Positions 53,794-63,367 of a stretch of 64,000 nucleotides of DNA are shown here, piece after piece. The stretch is from contig CAKTMK010000004.1 in assembly GCA_934574045.1 (NCBI GenBank), positions 1 through 64,000 on the forward strand. The letters are read 5' to 3'. Positions within the stretch are counted from its first letter, which is position 1. Every line of letters begins with the position of its first letter. The translations under genes and the position numbers were made by a program. The stretch is from an uncultured Oscillibacter sp. (GTDB taxonomy: Bacteria > Bacillota > Clostridia > Oscillospirales > Oscillospiraceae). Under the pieces are notes generated by a model. That model did no database searches. It was given only the letters and a program-made list of their open reading frames with translations, and had not been told where the DNA came from.

Positions 53794-54590
53794 AGGATAT
53801 CACGCTGGGGCAGTATTTCCCCGGCGACACCGTCGCCCACTGGCTGGACCCGCGGACCAAGCTGCTGCTGGTGGTGCTCTATATCGTGGGCCTGTTCTGC
53901 GCGGACTCCGTGCTGACCTACGCCATCATGGCCGCGGCCTTCGTGCTGTGTGCCAGAGTGTCGAAGGTGGGGGCCAAGGCGCTGGTGCGGGGGCTGAAGC
54001 CGGTGCTGGTCATCATCCTGTTCACCGGCGTGCTGAACCTCTTTTTCACGCCGGGGGACTACCTCTGGCAGTTCGGCTTTCTGCACATTTCCCGGCAGGG
54101 GCTTTTCATGGCGGCGCGGATGGTGCTGCGCATCATGCTGCTCATCATGGGAACGTTCCTGCTGACCTACACCACCAGCCCCATCCGGCTGACGGACGGG
54201 CTGGAGCGCCTGCTGGGCGGGCTGAAGCGGCTTCACGTCCCCGTCCACGAACTGGCGATGATGATGTCCATCGCCCTGCGGTTCATCCCCACGCTGATCG
54301 AGGAGACGGACAAGATCATGTCCGCCCAGAAGGCCCGGGGCGCGGACTTTGAGAGCGGAAATATCTTTCAGAAGGCAAAGGCGCTGGTGCCGGTGCTGGT
54401 GCCGCTGTTCATCAGCGCGTTCCGCCGGGCGGACGAGCTGGCGGTGGCCATGGAGTGCCGCTGCTACCACGGCGGCGAGGGCCGCACCAAGCTCAACCCC
54501 CTGCGCTACGCGGCGCGGGACTATTGGGCGCTGGCCGGCGGCGCGGCCGTTACGGCGGGCGTGATCGTACTGGGGCGCATGGGCCTGTGA
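53787..54590 (+). CDS. ecfT: ECF transporter transmembrane component EcfT
   Basis: A 267-aa membrane protein with five to six helices and the two coupling motifs, seen here as ECRCYHGGEGRT (the A-x-R-G-like second motif) and the earlier AQKARGADFESG. It completes the shared EcfA1A2T module. No substrate-binding S component is in the window. Confidence 0.93.
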   Translation: MLKDITLGQYFPGDTVAHWLDPRTKLLLVVLYIVGLFCADSVLTYAIMAAAFVLCARVSKVGAKALVRGLKPVLVIILFTGVLNLFFTPGDYLWQFGFLHISRQGLFMAARMVLRIMLLIMGTFLLTYTTSPIRLTDGLERLLGGLKRLHVPVHELAMMMSIALRFIPTLIEETDKIMSAQKARGADFESGNIFQKAKALVPVLVPLFISAFRRADELAVAMECRCYHGGEGRTKLNPLRYAARDYWALAGGAAVTAGVIVLGRMGL

Positions 54591-54675
54591 CGCCGGAAAG
54601 ATCATGAGGACCGCGCGGCGGGAGGGGACGGAGTGCGCCCCGCGTCCCGCCCCAGCGGACGGAGGAGGAAGCGCC

Positions 54676-55431
54676 ATGCGCAATATCGCACTGAAGCTGA
54701 TGTATAACGGGACCGCCTACCACGGCTGGCAGGTGCAGAAAAACGCCGTGTCCGTCTGCGGGACGCTGGAAAAGGCGCTGGCGGAGGTCTGCGGCGGGCC
54801 GGTGCATCTCACCGGCTGCGGCAGGACGGACGCGGGCGTTCACGCCGAGCGGTACGTGGCCAATTTCCGGACGGAGAGCCGCATCCCCGTGGAGCGGCTG
54901 CCCTTTGCCGTCAACACCCACACGCCGGAGGACATCGCCGTGAAGGCGGCGCTGGAGGTGGACCCGGACTTCAACGCCATCGGCTCCTGCGTCAAGAAGG
55001 AGTATACCTACCGCATCTATAACTCCACGTTCAAGAATCCATTTTATGTCAACCGGGCGTACTTCTACCCCAAGAAGCTGGACGAGGCGTTTCTGGACCG
55101 GGCGGCGGGGATGTTCGTGGGGACCCACGACTTTGCGGCGGTGCGCAGCGTGGGGACGGAGACCAGAACCACCGTCCGCACGATCTATTACTGCGGCGTG
55201 GCCCGCCGGGGAGATCTTCTGGAGCTGAAGGTCTGCGCGGACGGGTTTTTGTATAATATGGTGCGTGCCATCACCGGCACGGTGCTCTACGCGGCGGAGG
55301 GCAAGTTCGCCCCGGAGGACATCCCGGCCATTCTGGAGAGCCGGGACCGCAGCGCCGCCGGCCCCACCGCGCCGCCGGGGGGACTGTATCTGACGCGACT
55401 TTGGTATGAGGATGAGCGGCTCAATGACTGA
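54676..55431 (+). CDS. truA: tRNA pseudouridine(38-40) synthase TruA
   Basis: A 251-aa TruA starting RNIALKLMYNGTAYHGWQ, with the catalytic GCGRTDAGVHA (the Asp in RTDAG) and FLYNMVRAI. GGAGGAGG upstream. It follows ecfT in the conserved EcfA1A2T-truA order seen in Firmicutes. Confidence 0.96.
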   Translation: MRNIALKLMYNGTAYHGWQVQKNAVSVCGTLEKALAEVCGGPVHLTGCGRTDAGVHAERYVANFRTESRIPVERLPFAVNTHTPEDIAVKAALEVDPDFNAIGSCVKKEYTYRIYNSTFKNPFYVNRAYFYPKKLDEAFLDRAAGMFVGTHDFAAVRSVGTETRTTVRTIYYCGVARRGDLLELKVCADGFLYNMVRAITGTVLYAAEGKFAPEDIPAILESRDRSAAGPTAPPGGLYLTRLWYEDERLND

Positions 55432-56605
55432 CAAGCGAAACGACATCTGGAATGACGACGACGAGGAGGACCGCCCGAAAAAGCGGAGCCGCCTGCGCAG
55501 CGTGCTGCTGTTTTTCCTGCTGCTGGCGGCGGTTTTGCTGGTGGTGCTGGCCGCGGCGTGGCGGGACGGCACCGGGCTGGATGCGCTGCGCCGCTATTTT
55601 GCCTATGGCCGGAGCGAGGGCGGCGGCTCTGCCGACTACACCTACGATGCGTCCACGTCCAACCGCTTTGCAAAGCTGGGCGACACGCTGGTGATCCTCT
55701 CGGACACGATGCTCACCCTGCGGGACGGCGGCAATACGGTCTGGTCCGCGCCCGTGAGCATGAGCGCACCCGCGCTCAGCGCGGCGGGGGACCGGGCGGT
55801 GGCCTATGACGTGGGCGGGACGGAGCTTTACGTGGTGAGCGCGGAGGGCCTTGTCTACCAGCTCACGGCGGCGGAGACGGAGCCGTTCGTCTCCGCGTCG
55901 CTGAACGGATCCGGAGAGCTGGCGGTGACGGCCCAGAAGCAGGGCTACAAGGCCGCCGCCGCCGTGTACGACGCGGCGGGCGGACTGCTCTACGAGTTCA
56001 AGTCCGCCAAGCGGTTTTTGTCCAATGCCTATGTCACCGACGACGGAAAGTATCTGGCTGCGGTGACGCTGGGCCAGTCCGGCGGGGCCTTTGCCTCCGG
56101 CGTGGCGCTCTACGCGCTGACCGACGAGCAGGAGCCGGCCGCGGAGTGGTCGGCGCCGGGGATGTGCTACGACGTCGGCTCGGTGGACGGCAGCCTTGCC
56201 CTTTTGTGCGGAGACGGCCTGTATTTCAGCGCCGACGGCCGGGAGCAGACCGCTTCCTATTCCTACGCAGGGTCCTATCTGCGGGAGTTCGACTTGCGGG
56301 GCGGGGAGGGATACGCGCTGCTGCTGCTGGGGCGCTATCAGTCCGGCAGCGTGGGCCGGCTCGTCACGGTGGGGCCGGACGGGCAGGAGCTGGCGTCCCT
56401 GAACGTCAGCGACGAGATCCTGAGCATCTCCGCCGCGGGACGGTACATCGCCGTGCTCTACGCCGACCGTCTGGCCATCTACACGCCCCAGCTGGAGCAG
56501 TACGCCGCCCTGAACGGGACGGATTACGCCCGGGAGGCGCTGGTCAGCGGAGACGGCTCGGCGCTGCTGCTGGCGGCGGAGCGGGCGGTCCGTTTTTTGC
56601 CGTGA
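55424..56605 (+). CDS. DUF5711 family membrane-anchored beta-propeller-like protein
   Basis: A 393-aa protein with a charged cytosolic N-terminus (RNDIWNDDDEEDRPKKRSR), one membrane helix at about residues 26-46, and an extracytoplasmic domain of repeated beta blades (LVILSDTMLTLRDGG, YLAAVTLGQSGG). This matches DUF5711 of Clostridia. Function unknown. Its start overlaps the truA end; ATG at 55406 is an alternative. Confidence 0.78.
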   Translation: MTDKRNDIWNDDDEEDRPKKRSRLRSVLLFFLLLAAVLLVVLAAAWRDGTGLDALRRYFAYGRSEGGGSADYTYDASTSNRFAKLGDTLVILSDTMLTLRDGGNTVWSAPVSMSAPALSAAGDRAVAYDVGGTELYVVSAEGLVYQLTAAETEPFVSASLNGSGELAVTAQKQGYKAAAAVYDAAGGLLYEFKSAKRFLSNAYVTDDGKYLAAVTLGQSGGAFASGVALYALTDEQEPAAEWSAPGMCYDVGSVDGSLALLCGDGLYFSADGREQTASYSYAGSYLREFDLRGGEGYALLLLGRYQSGSVGRLVTVGPDGQELASLNVSDEILSISAAGRYIAVLYADRLAIYTPQLEQYAALNGTDYAREALVSGDGSALLLAAERAVRFLP

Positions 56606-56673
56606 ATGCACAGATTTTCATGCGGTTTTTGACGGGATTCACGAAAAATTCATGAGCGGAGAGGTAGGCAAAC

Positions 56674-57417
56674 TTGAAAATAGCTGTTATAATAGACTGC
56701 ACGATCGCCGCGGTGCTGCTGGGTTTTGTGATTTACGGCGCGTGGCGTGGCCTGTTCCGCGCCGTGGCGGGACTGCTGATCGCGGTTCTGTCGCTGACGG
56801 GGGCCATGTTCGCTGCCCGTGAGCTGACCCCGGCGGCGACGGAGCTGATCCGCCCGGTGATCCAGAGCGCGGTGACCCAGCGGGTGGACGACGCACTCCA
56901 CGGGGACTCCTCTGAAAATGCGGAGGCCGGGGAGCCGGAGGAAGCACCGCAGGAAGCGCCCCAGGAGAGCGCCGCGCCGGACGGCGGGCCGTCCCGGCTT
57001 CAGGCCGACCAGCTCCTGCGCCTGATGGGCTGGGACGAGGGAGCCGCGCAGGCGCTGGCCGAAAAAGCGGAGGACCGGGTCCGGCAGACCGGCGTGTCCC
57101 TTGCCATGGCGGTGGTGGACAGCGTGATGGAATCCTTTGTCTACATGGTGCTGCTGGTGGTGTCCTTCCTCGTCCTGTCGCTTTTGCTGCACCTTGCGGC
57201 CAAGGCGCTGGATCTGGCCGCGCGGCTGCCGGGCGTCAGCTTCCTCAACGGGCTGGGCGGCGCGCTGGCGGGCCTTGTGCAGGGCGGGCTGGTGATCTTT
57301 CTGGCGGTGTGGCTGCTGCGCTGCCTGAAGGCCGCGCCCGGGGCCGAGCTGGTGGAGCAGACGCACGTTCTGCGCTTTTTCATGACCAGCAGCCCGCTGG
57401 ACCTGCTGTTTTACTGA
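56674..57417 (+). CDS. CvpA family membrane protein
   Basis: A 247-aa membrane protein with a TTG start (GAGAGGTAG upstream). The N-terminal pair of helices (IIDCTIAAVLLGFVIYGAWRGLFRAVAGL) matches CvpA, followed by a long acidic/Pro-rich loop (EDSSENAEAGEPEEAP), then more helices. Longer than the minimal CvpA because of that loop. CvpA-like proteins are linked to envelope homeostasis and colicin V release; role here unknown. Confidence 0.8.
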   Translation: MKIAVIIDCTIAAVLLGFVIYGAWRGLFRAVAGLLIAVLSLTGAMFAARELTPAATELIRPVIQSAVTQRVDDALHGDSSENAEAGEPEEAPQEAPQESAAPDGGPSRLQADQLLRLMGWDEGAAQALAEKAEDRVRQTGVSLAMAVVDSVMESFVYMVLLVVSFLVLSLLLHLAAKALDLAARLPGVSFLNGLGGALAGLVQGGLVIFLAVWLLRCLKAAPGAELVEQTHVLRFFMTSSPLDLLFY

Positions 57418-57478
57418 TCTGCGCATTTTCCGGTGAGACGCTCCGCGTCCGCCGTGATTCTGGAGGTATACGAATACG

Positions 57479-59794
57479 ATGCAACCGAAGCTTTGCTCAA
57501 GATGCAAAAAGAACGTGGCCGTGGTCTTTATTTCCCGGCTGGACGGCGACCGCACGGTGAACGAGGGCCTGTGCCTGAAGTGCGCCAAGGAGCTGGGGCT
57601 GCCGCAGGTGGACGATATGATGAAGCGGATGGGCATATCCGACGACGATCTGGATACGCTCAACAGCGAGATGCTTCAGGCGTTTGACGGCGTGGAGAAT
57701 GTGGAGGACCTGCCCAAGGAGGAGAGCCCGGACGAGGAAGAGGAGGGCAAGACCGCCACTTTCCCGTTCCTGAACCGGCTCTTCAACGGCGGCGCGTCCG
57801 CTCAGAACGCCGAGCAGCCGGAGGACGGCTCCGCCCGCCCCGGCCGGGACAAGGACCGCAAGAGCGATAAGAAGCGCAAGTTTCTGGAGAGCTACTGCCT
57901 GAACCTGACCCAGCGGGCCAAGGACGGAAAGCTGGACCCCGTGGTGGGCCGGGAGCAGGAGATCGAGCGGGTCATCCAGATCCTCAACCGCCGCCAGAAG
58001 AACAACCCCTGCCTGATCGGCGAGCCGGGTGTTGGCAAGACGGCCATCGCCGAGGGCCTTGCCCAGCGCATCGCCGACGGGGACGTGCCCTTCAAGCTGC
58101 GGGAGAAGGAGGTCTATCTTCTGGACCTGACGGCGCTGGTGGCGGGCACCCAGTTCCGCGGCCAGTTCGAGTCCCGGATGAAGGGGCTGATCGACGAGGT
58201 CAAGCGGCTGGGCAACGTGATCCTGATGATCGACGAGGTGCATACCATCGTGGGCGCGGGGGACGCCGAGGGCAGCATGAACGCCGCCAACATCCTCAAG
58301 CCCGCCCTCTCCCGAGGCGAGATCCAGGTCATCGGCGCCACCACGTTCACCGAGTACCGCAAGTCCATCGAAAAGGACACCGCGCTGGAGCGCCGCTTCC
58401 AGCCCGTGACGGTCAGCGAGCCGTCGGTGGAGGACTCCATCCGCATCCTCAAGGGCCTTGCGCCCAAGTACGAGGCGTTTCACGGCGTCCGCATTTCGGA
58501 CGGCATCCTGCGTCAGGCGGTGCTGCTGTCGGAGCGGTATATCACCGACAGGTTTCTGCCGGACAAGGCCATCGACCTGATCGACGAGGCCTGCTCCGAC
58601 CTGAACCTGAAGGACCCGGATATCTCCCGGCGCATGGAGATCCAGCGGGAGCTGGACGACTATGACAAGGAGACGGCCATGCTGGAGGAGCTGGCCGCGG
58701 GCGAGGACGCGGAGCCGGACTATGAGCGCATGGCCCTGCTCAAGAGCAAGCAGGCCAAGCTGCGCGCGGAGCTTTCCATGCTGCTGGAAAAGGGCGACCC
58801 CCAGCTCTCCATGGAGAACCTGGCCCACGTCATCGAGCTTTGGACCAAGATCCCGGCCTCCCGCATCCGGGAGGAGGAGTTCCAGCGGCTCAGCCGGCTG
58901 GACGAGCGGCTCAAGCGCCACATCGTGGGACAGGACGAGGCCGTGGACGCGGTGACCGCCGCCGTGCGGCGCAGCCGGGTGGGCATCAGCCCCAAGCACA
59001 AGCCCGTCAGCTTCATTTTCGTCGGCCCCACCGGCGTGGGCAAGACCGAGCTGGTCAAGCAGCTGGCGTCCGACCTTTTCAACACGCCGGACAGCCTGAT
59101 CCGGCTGGATATGTCCGAATTTATGGAGAAGCACTCCGTCTCCCGCATCGTGGGCTCCCCGCCGGGCTACGTGGGCTATGACGAGGCGGGCCAGCTGACG
59201 GAGAAGATCCGCCGCAAGCCCTACGCCGTGATCCTGTTCGACGAGATCGAAAAGGCCCACCCCGATGTGCTGAACATCCTGCTCCAGATCCTGGACGACG
59301 GCGAGATCACCGATTCCCACGGGCGCAAGGTGAACTTTGAAAACACCGTTATCGTCATGACCTCCAACGCCGGAAGCTCCGCGCGGGAGGGCATGGTGGG
59401 CTTTGACCGCACCGCCGGGCAGCAGGACCGGGCCAAGGCCATGAAGGGGCTGGAGCAGTTCCTGCGGCCGGAATTCATCAACCGGGTGGACGAGGTGATC
59501 TGCTTCAACCGCCTGAGCGAGGAGAACTTCCGGTCCATCGCCCGGATCATGCTGGGCGAGCTGGAGGCGTCCCTGAAGGACAAGGGCGTGACTCTGACCT
59601 GCGACGACGCGCTGGCGGCGTACCTCACTCACAAGTCCTATTCTGAGGTCTACGGAGCCAGAAACCTGCGCCGCACCATCCAGAAGGAGCTGGAGGACCC
59701 CATGGCGGCGCTGATGATCGACAGCTACGAGCACCCCGTCTCCCAGATCCGGGCCACGGCGGAGGACGGAAAGGTGAAGCTCAGCGCCCTGTGA
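57479..59794 (+). CDS. ClpE-like ATP-dependent Clp unfoldase with N-terminal zinc finger
   Basis: A 771-aa Clp/HSP100 protein. The N-terminus has a zinc finger C6xxC9...C32xxC35, as in ClpE. Two AAA+ domains follow: first Walker A GEPGVGKTA, Walker B LMIDEVHT; second GPTGVGKTE, Walker B LFDEIEKAH, and sensor GARNLRR near the C-terminus. A ClpP-loop is likely in the second domain. It unfolds substrates for ClpP. No ctsR or mcsAB lies beside it. Confidence 0.9.
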   Translation: MQPKLCSRCKKNVAVVFISRLDGDRTVNEGLCLKCAKELGLPQVDDMMKRMGISDDDLDTLNSEMLQAFDGVENVEDLPKEESPDEEEEGKTATFPFLNRLFNGGASAQNAEQPEDGSARPGRDKDRKSDKKRKFLESYCLNLTQRAKDGKLDPVVGREQEIERVIQILNRRQKNNPCLIGEPGVGKTAIAEGLAQRIADGDVPFKLREKEVYLLDLTALVAGTQFRGQFESRMKGLIDEVKRLGNVILMIDEVHTIVGAGDAEGSMNAANILKPALSRGEIQVIGATTFTEYRKSIEKDTALERRFQPVTVSEPSVEDSIRILKGLAPKYEAFHGVRISDGILRQAVLLSERYITDRFLPDKAIDLIDEACSDLNLKDPDISRRMEIQRELDDYDKETAMLEELAAGEDAEPDYERMALLKSKQAKLRAELSMLLEKGDPQLSMENLAHVIELWTKIPASRIREEEFQRLSRLDERLKRHIVGQDEAVDAVTAAVRRSRVGISPKHKPVSFIFVGPTGVGKTELVKQLASDLFNTPDSLIRLDMSEFMEKHSVSRIVGSPPGYVGYDEAGQLTEKIRRKPYAVILFDEIEKAHPDVLNILLQILDDGEITDSHGRKVNFENTVIVMTSNAGSSAREGMVGFDRTAGQQDRAKAMKGLEQFLRPEFINRVDEVICFNRLSEENFRSIARIMLGELEASLKDKGVTLTCDDALAAYLTHKSYSEVYGARNLRRTIQKELEDPMAALMIDSYEHPVSQIRATAEDGKVKLSAL

Positions 59795-59819
59795 GCGCTG
59801 AAAAGGAGGGAGAGGGACC

Positions 59820-60029
59820 GTGCTGTTCCGAAAGAACATCGACCCGCGGTGCGCCTACTGTCGGCGGGGCGCGCAGATCAGCGAGCGGGAGGTGGCCTGC
59901 GTGAAGCGGGGCATCATGCCCGTGGAGGGGAGCTGCCGCCGGTTCCGGTACGACCCGCTCAAGCGGGTGCCTCCCCGGCCCGCGCCGCTGGAAACGGCGC
60001 AGCTGAAGGAGTCGGATTTCTCGCTGTGA
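59820..60029 (+). CDS. Small conserved cysteine protein, 69 aa
   Basis: A GTG start after AAGGAGGGAGAGG. The product contains C11xxC14 (DPRCAYCRRG) and later C27 and C39, all in the first 40 residues, fitting a small zinc site, then a basic Pro-rich C-terminus. It lies between the ClpE-like and EFR1 genes. Unknown function; similar small proteins occur in related gut Clostridia. Confidence 0.7.
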   Translation: MLFRKNIDPRCAYCRRGAQISEREVACVKRGIMPVEGSCRRFRYDPLKRVPPRPAPLETAQLKESDFSL

Positions 60030-60067
60030 GGGGCGGGAATGAGGAGATAAACAGAGACGAGGAGACG

Positions 60068-60895
60068 ATGGAAATGGAGATCAGACGGGTCTGCGCCGTT
60101 TATTACAGCGCAACCGGGACCACGGAGCGGGTCGTTCTGACGGCGGCGAGGACGCTGGCAGACCGGCTGGGCGCTCCGCTGGAGACCCTGAATATTTCGA
60201 CCCCCGCGGCCCGGGAGCCGGAGCAACGCTTTTCCGCCGGCGATCTGGTGGTGGCGGGAACGCCCACCTACGCCGGAAAGGTCCCCAACAAGCTGCTGCC
60301 GTACTTTCAGACGAAACTGACCGGCGGCGGGGCGCTGGCGGTCCCGGTGGTGCTGTTCGGCAACCGGAGCTATGATAACTCCCTTGCGGAGCTTTGCGCG
60401 GAGCTGGAGGCCCACGGCTTCCACACGGTCAGCGCCGCAGCCTTCGTGGGCCAGCACGCCTTTGCCGCCAAGCTGGCGACCGGGCGGCCGGACGCGCAGG
60501 ATCTGGCGCTGGCGGAGCAGTTCGCCCAGCGGACTGCCGAGAAGGTGCGCGGGCTGGCGGAGCCGCCCGCGCCGGTGCAGGTGCCGGGAGACGCCGCTGC
60601 GCCCTACTACACTCCGCTGGGGCTGGACGGCCAGCCCGCCAAGTTCCTGAAAGCCAAGCCCCAGACCGACCCCGCCAAGTGCACGAACTGCGGCCTGTGC
60701 GCCGCCGTCTGCCCCATGGGGTCCATCGACCCGGCGGACGCGGCCAGCGTTCCGGGCGTGTGCATCAAGTGTCAGGCGTGCGTGGTGAAGTGCCCCGCCG
60801 GAGCGAAGTATTTCGACGATCCGGCGTTCCTCTCCCACAAGGCCATGCTGGAGCAGAACTATACCCGCCGCGCGGAGGCGGAGCTGTTTTTCTGA
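60068..60895 (+). CDS. EFR1 family ferredoxin: flavodoxin fold plus two [4Fe-4S] clusters
   Basis: A 275-aa protein. The N-terminal half has the flavodoxin pattern VYYSATGTTERVV (FMN loop) and AGTPTYAGKVPNK. The C-terminal part has two cluster motifs, CTNCGLCAAVCP and CIKCQACVVKCP. It probably passes electrons from FMN to a partner. ATG at 60074 is an equally possible start. GAGGAGA precedes both. Confidence 0.88.
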   Translation: MEMEIRRVCAVYYSATGTTERVVLTAARTLADRLGAPLETLNISTPAAREPEQRFSAGDLVVAGTPTYAGKVPNKLLPYFQTKLTGGGALAVPVVLFGNRSYDNSLAELCAELEAHGFHTVSAAAFVGQHAFAAKLATGRPDAQDLALAEQFAQRTAEKVRGLAEPPAPVQVPGDAAAPYYTPLGLDGQPAKFLKAKPQTDPAKCTNCGLCAAVCPMGSIDPADAASVPGVCIKCQACVVKCPAGAKYFDDPAFLSHKAMLEQNYTRRAEAELFF

Positions 60896-60911
60896 GCGTT
60901 GTACATCTCCT

Positions 60912-60947
60912 GCCGGGTCCCGGTTTTCCGGGACCCGGCGTTTTTTT
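60912..60947 (+). terminator. Terminator after the EFR1 gene
   Basis: GCCGGGTCCCGG-TTTT-CCGGGACCCGGC, then G and seven T. Confidence 0.9.
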
Positions 60948-61048
60948 GCCTGCGGGCGGACTTTTTCCGGCCGGACAGGGCGGTTTTGTGTCGGGTCAGG
61001 CTGTCTGCGCATATTCTGAGATTGAAAACGGAGCTTGGAGGGAGCAGT

Positions 61049-62131
61049 ATGGCAGACGCGGTGCATTTTTTCCTCGGCGCGAACAGCGGCGACGGCTTTC
61101 AGAGCCTGTTCCATGAGCTGGAGCAGGCGGGTACATACGACCTGATGATCCTCAAGGGCGGCCCCGGCTCGGGGAAGTCCACCTTCCTCCGCGCGCTGGG
61201 CGCGGCCATGGAGGAGGCGGGCGAGCGGGTGGAATACCTGCCGTGCAGCGGCGACCCGGACTCGCTGGACGGCGTGGCGCTGCCGGGGATGGGCTGCGCC
61301 GCCGCGGACGGCACGCCGCCTCACATTTTGGAGCCGCGGTATCCGGCGGCGGTGGACCGGATCGTGGATCTGGGGCGGTTTTACGACCTGACGGCGGCGA
61401 AGGCCGCGCGGGATGAGATCGTGGCGCTGACGGAGGAGGGCCGCGCCGCTGCCCTCCGGGCGCGGCGGTGCCTGAAAGGGGCGCGGCAGGCGGAGCTGGA
61501 GGCGCTGGAGCCGGGACGGGCAGGCTTCGACCTTGCCCGCGCCCTGCGGCGCATGGACGGCGTGATCGCCCGGGAGCTGCGCCGCCGCTCCGGCGGCGGG
61601 CCGGGGCGGACGCAGCGGCGCTTTCTGGGCGGGATCACCTGCGCGGGGACCGTCTGGCGGTTTGACAGCGTGGACGCCCTGTGTCCCCGGGTCTACGAGC
61701 TGGCGGACCGCTGGGAGCTGGCCGGGCCGCTGCTGGAGCGGCTGCGGGCCGCGGCGGTGGAGCGGGGCTGGGACGTGACCGCCTGCCCCGCACCGGAGGA
61801 GCCGGAGCGGCTGGAGCATCTGCTGATCCCGGAGCTGGGGCTGGCGTTCGTCTCCACCCGGCCGGGGATGGAGTACGGCAAAAAGCCATTCCGCCGCATC
61901 CGGCTGGACGCCATGACCTCCGCCCGGGAGCGGGGGCGGGAGCGCTTCCTCCGCCGGATGGCCGGGGCGCTGCGGGAGGAAGCTGCCGCCGCTCTGCGGG
62001 ACGCCAAGTCCGCCCACGACCGGCTGGAGGCGGTCTATAATCCCTATGTGGACTTCGACGGCGTGCGCGCGCTGGCGGCCATCGAGACGGGACGGCTGCT
62101 GAGCTGGCAGGGGCGGACGCTTTCCCATTGA
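61049..62131 (+). CDS. Predicted P-loop ATPase
   Basis: A 360-aa protein with Walker A GGPGSGKST near residue 37 and a second part starting around FLGGITCAGTVWRF. The Walker motif matches a conserved Firmicutes ATPase family without named function; the C-terminus (YGKKPFRRIRLDAM) is well ordered. GGAGGGAGC precedes the ATG. I do not assign a role. Confidence 0.7.
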   Translation: MADAVHFFLGANSGDGFQSLFHELEQAGTYDLMILKGGPGSGKSTFLRALGAAMEEAGERVEYLPCSGDPDSLDGVALPGMGCAAADGTPPHILEPRYPAAVDRIVDLGRFYDLTAAKAARDEIVALTEEGRAAALRARRCLKGARQAELEALEPGRAGFDLARALRRMDGVIARELRRRSGGGPGRTQRRFLGGITCAGTVWRFDSVDALCPRVYELADRWELAGPLLERLRAAAVERGWDVTACPAPEEPERLEHLLIPELGLAFVSTRPGMEYGKKPFRRIRLDAMTSARERGRERFLRRMAGALREEAAAALRDAKSAHDRLEAVYNPYVDFDGVRALAAIETGRLLSWQGRTLSH

Positions 62132-62156
62132 AAAAACGGCCCGCCTGCGGTATACT
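62128..62156 (+). promoter_or_regulatory. Promoter of trmO, overlapping the ATPase stop
   Basis: TTGAAA (62128-62133), 17 bp, TATACT (62151-62156). The -35 box contains the stop codon (62129-62131) of the upstream gene. Confidence 0.7.
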
Positions 62157-62206
62157 GCGGAGTGCGGCCCCGCGCCGCACTTTACGGAGGAAAGGGGAGA
62201 GGCTGG

Positions 62207-62893
62207 ATGGAAAACGGCTTTTCCGTGAAATTCATCGCCCGGGTCCGCAGCGACTTTCAGACGAAGTTCGGCATCCCGCGCCAGAGCGGCCTTGTGGAGG
62301 AGCTGGAGAGCCGGGTGGTGTTCGAGCCGGAGTTCCGCAATCCGGACGCCCTGCGGGGCATCGAGGGCTTTTCCCACCTGTGGCTGATCTGGCAGTTCTC
62401 CGCCGCGGTGCGCGGCGGCTGGTCGCCCACGGTGCGCCCGCCCCGGCTGGGGGGCAACGCCCGCATGGGCGTGTTCGCCACGCGCTCACCCTTCCGGCCC
62501 AATCCCATCGGCCTGTCCTGCGTGCGGCTGCTGGGCGTGGAGCACGGGGCGGAGGGGCCGGTCCTGCGGGTGGCGGGCGCGGACCTGATGGACGGCACGC
62601 CCATTTTGGACATCAAGCCCTATCTCCCCTATGTGGACTGCCGCCCGGAGGCCGTCGGCGGCTTTGCCCCCGCCGCGCCGGAGCGGAGGCTGACGGTGGA
62701 GTGCCCGCCGGAGCTGCTGGCGGCCCTGCCGGAGGGGAGTCGGGCGGCGCTGCTGGGCGTTCTGGCCGAGGACCCGCGTCCGGCGTATCAGAACGATCCG
62801 GAGCGGGTGTACGGCTTCGGCTTCGCCGGGGCGGAAGTGCGCTTCCGCGTGGAGGGGGAGCGGCTGATCGTCCTCTCCGTGATAAAAAATTAA
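62207..62893 (+). CDS. trmO: tRNA (N6-threonylcarbamoyladenosine(37)-N6)-methyltransferase TrmO
   Basis: A 228-aa TrmO (YaeB/TsaA-like). The family motifs RSDFQTKFGIPRQSGL, RLGGNARMGVFATRSPFRPNPIGLS and DLMDGTPILDIKPYLPYVD are complete. It adds a methyl group to t6A37. GGGGAGAGG before ATG at 62207 sets the start. Confidence 0.94.
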   Translation: MENGFSVKFIARVRSDFQTKFGIPRQSGLVEELESRVVFEPEFRNPDALRGIEGFSHLWLIWQFSAAVRGGWSPTVRPPRLGGNARMGVFATRSPFRPNPIGLSCVRLLGVEHGAEGPVLRVAGADLMDGTPILDIKPYLPYVDCRPEAVGGFAPAAPERRLTVECPPELLAALPEGSRAALLGVLAEDPRPAYQNDPERVYGFGFAGAEVRFRVEGERLIVLSVIKN

Positions 62894-62908
62894 CAGCAGA
62901 CGGACCCC

Positions 62909-62937
62909 TTGACAGGGCAATTCCCGCGTGTTATAAA
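62909..62937 (+). promoter_or_regulatory. Promoter of the thrS T-box leader
   Basis: TTGACA (62909-62914), 17 bp, TATAAA (62932-62937). Confidence 0.85.
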
Positions 62938-62944
62938 TAGAGTA

Positions 62945-63202
62945 TTCATAGGAAAAGGCATGGAAAAGGACACCGTCCGGGGAAGACGCCAGAGAGGGGC
63001 CGCGGTTTGCTGCGAGCGGTCCCCGCCGGAATCGGAACGGCACCGCCTTGGAGCCGCCCGCCGAAAGGGGAGACCTGAGTAGAACGGGACGGGACCTCCC
63101 GTTACAGAGGACACGAGCGGCGCTCTGCGGAGCGCAAGCAGGGTGGAACCGTGGAATACGACTTTCGTATCTCACCCCTGACCGGTCAGGGGTGAGTTTT
63201 TT
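62945..63202 (+). promoter_or_regulatory. T-box riboswitch, threonine type, of thrS
   Basis: The antiterminator motif GGGTGGAACCGTGG (63141-63154) is followed by a perfect terminator, CTCACCCCTGACC and complement (63171-63196) with six T. Stem I is visible as AGAGAGG and GCTGCGAGC, with a plausible Thr specifier ACC in GGCACCGCC near 63042. Low charged tRNA-Thr should relieve termination. A further GTTATGC-AAAA-GCATAAC hairpin follows at 63202-63219. Confidence 0.92.
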
Positions 63203-63367
63203 GTTATGCAAAAGCATAACAAAATACGAAATGCGCCATTTTCTCGCCCCTGAGGGGCAGCCGGAAATGATGCGCAAAAACTTTGTACACCGGCATCTGC
63301 GCTTTTTCGCGGCGCGGTGCTCACGCAGGAAGTTTTATGCCTGCCCCAATACAAGGAGGAACGAACA

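Noticed and set aside
57497..59839. Minus-strand frame of about 780 codons opposite the clp gene
   Set aside because: It lies entirely opposite a well-supported ClpE-like gene, and its composition is typical of antisense shadows.
59855..62377. Minus-strand frame of about 840 codons opposite the EFR1, ATPase and trmO genes
   Set aside because: Shadow of three genes with clear motifs and ribosome binding sites; no family pattern on the minus strand.
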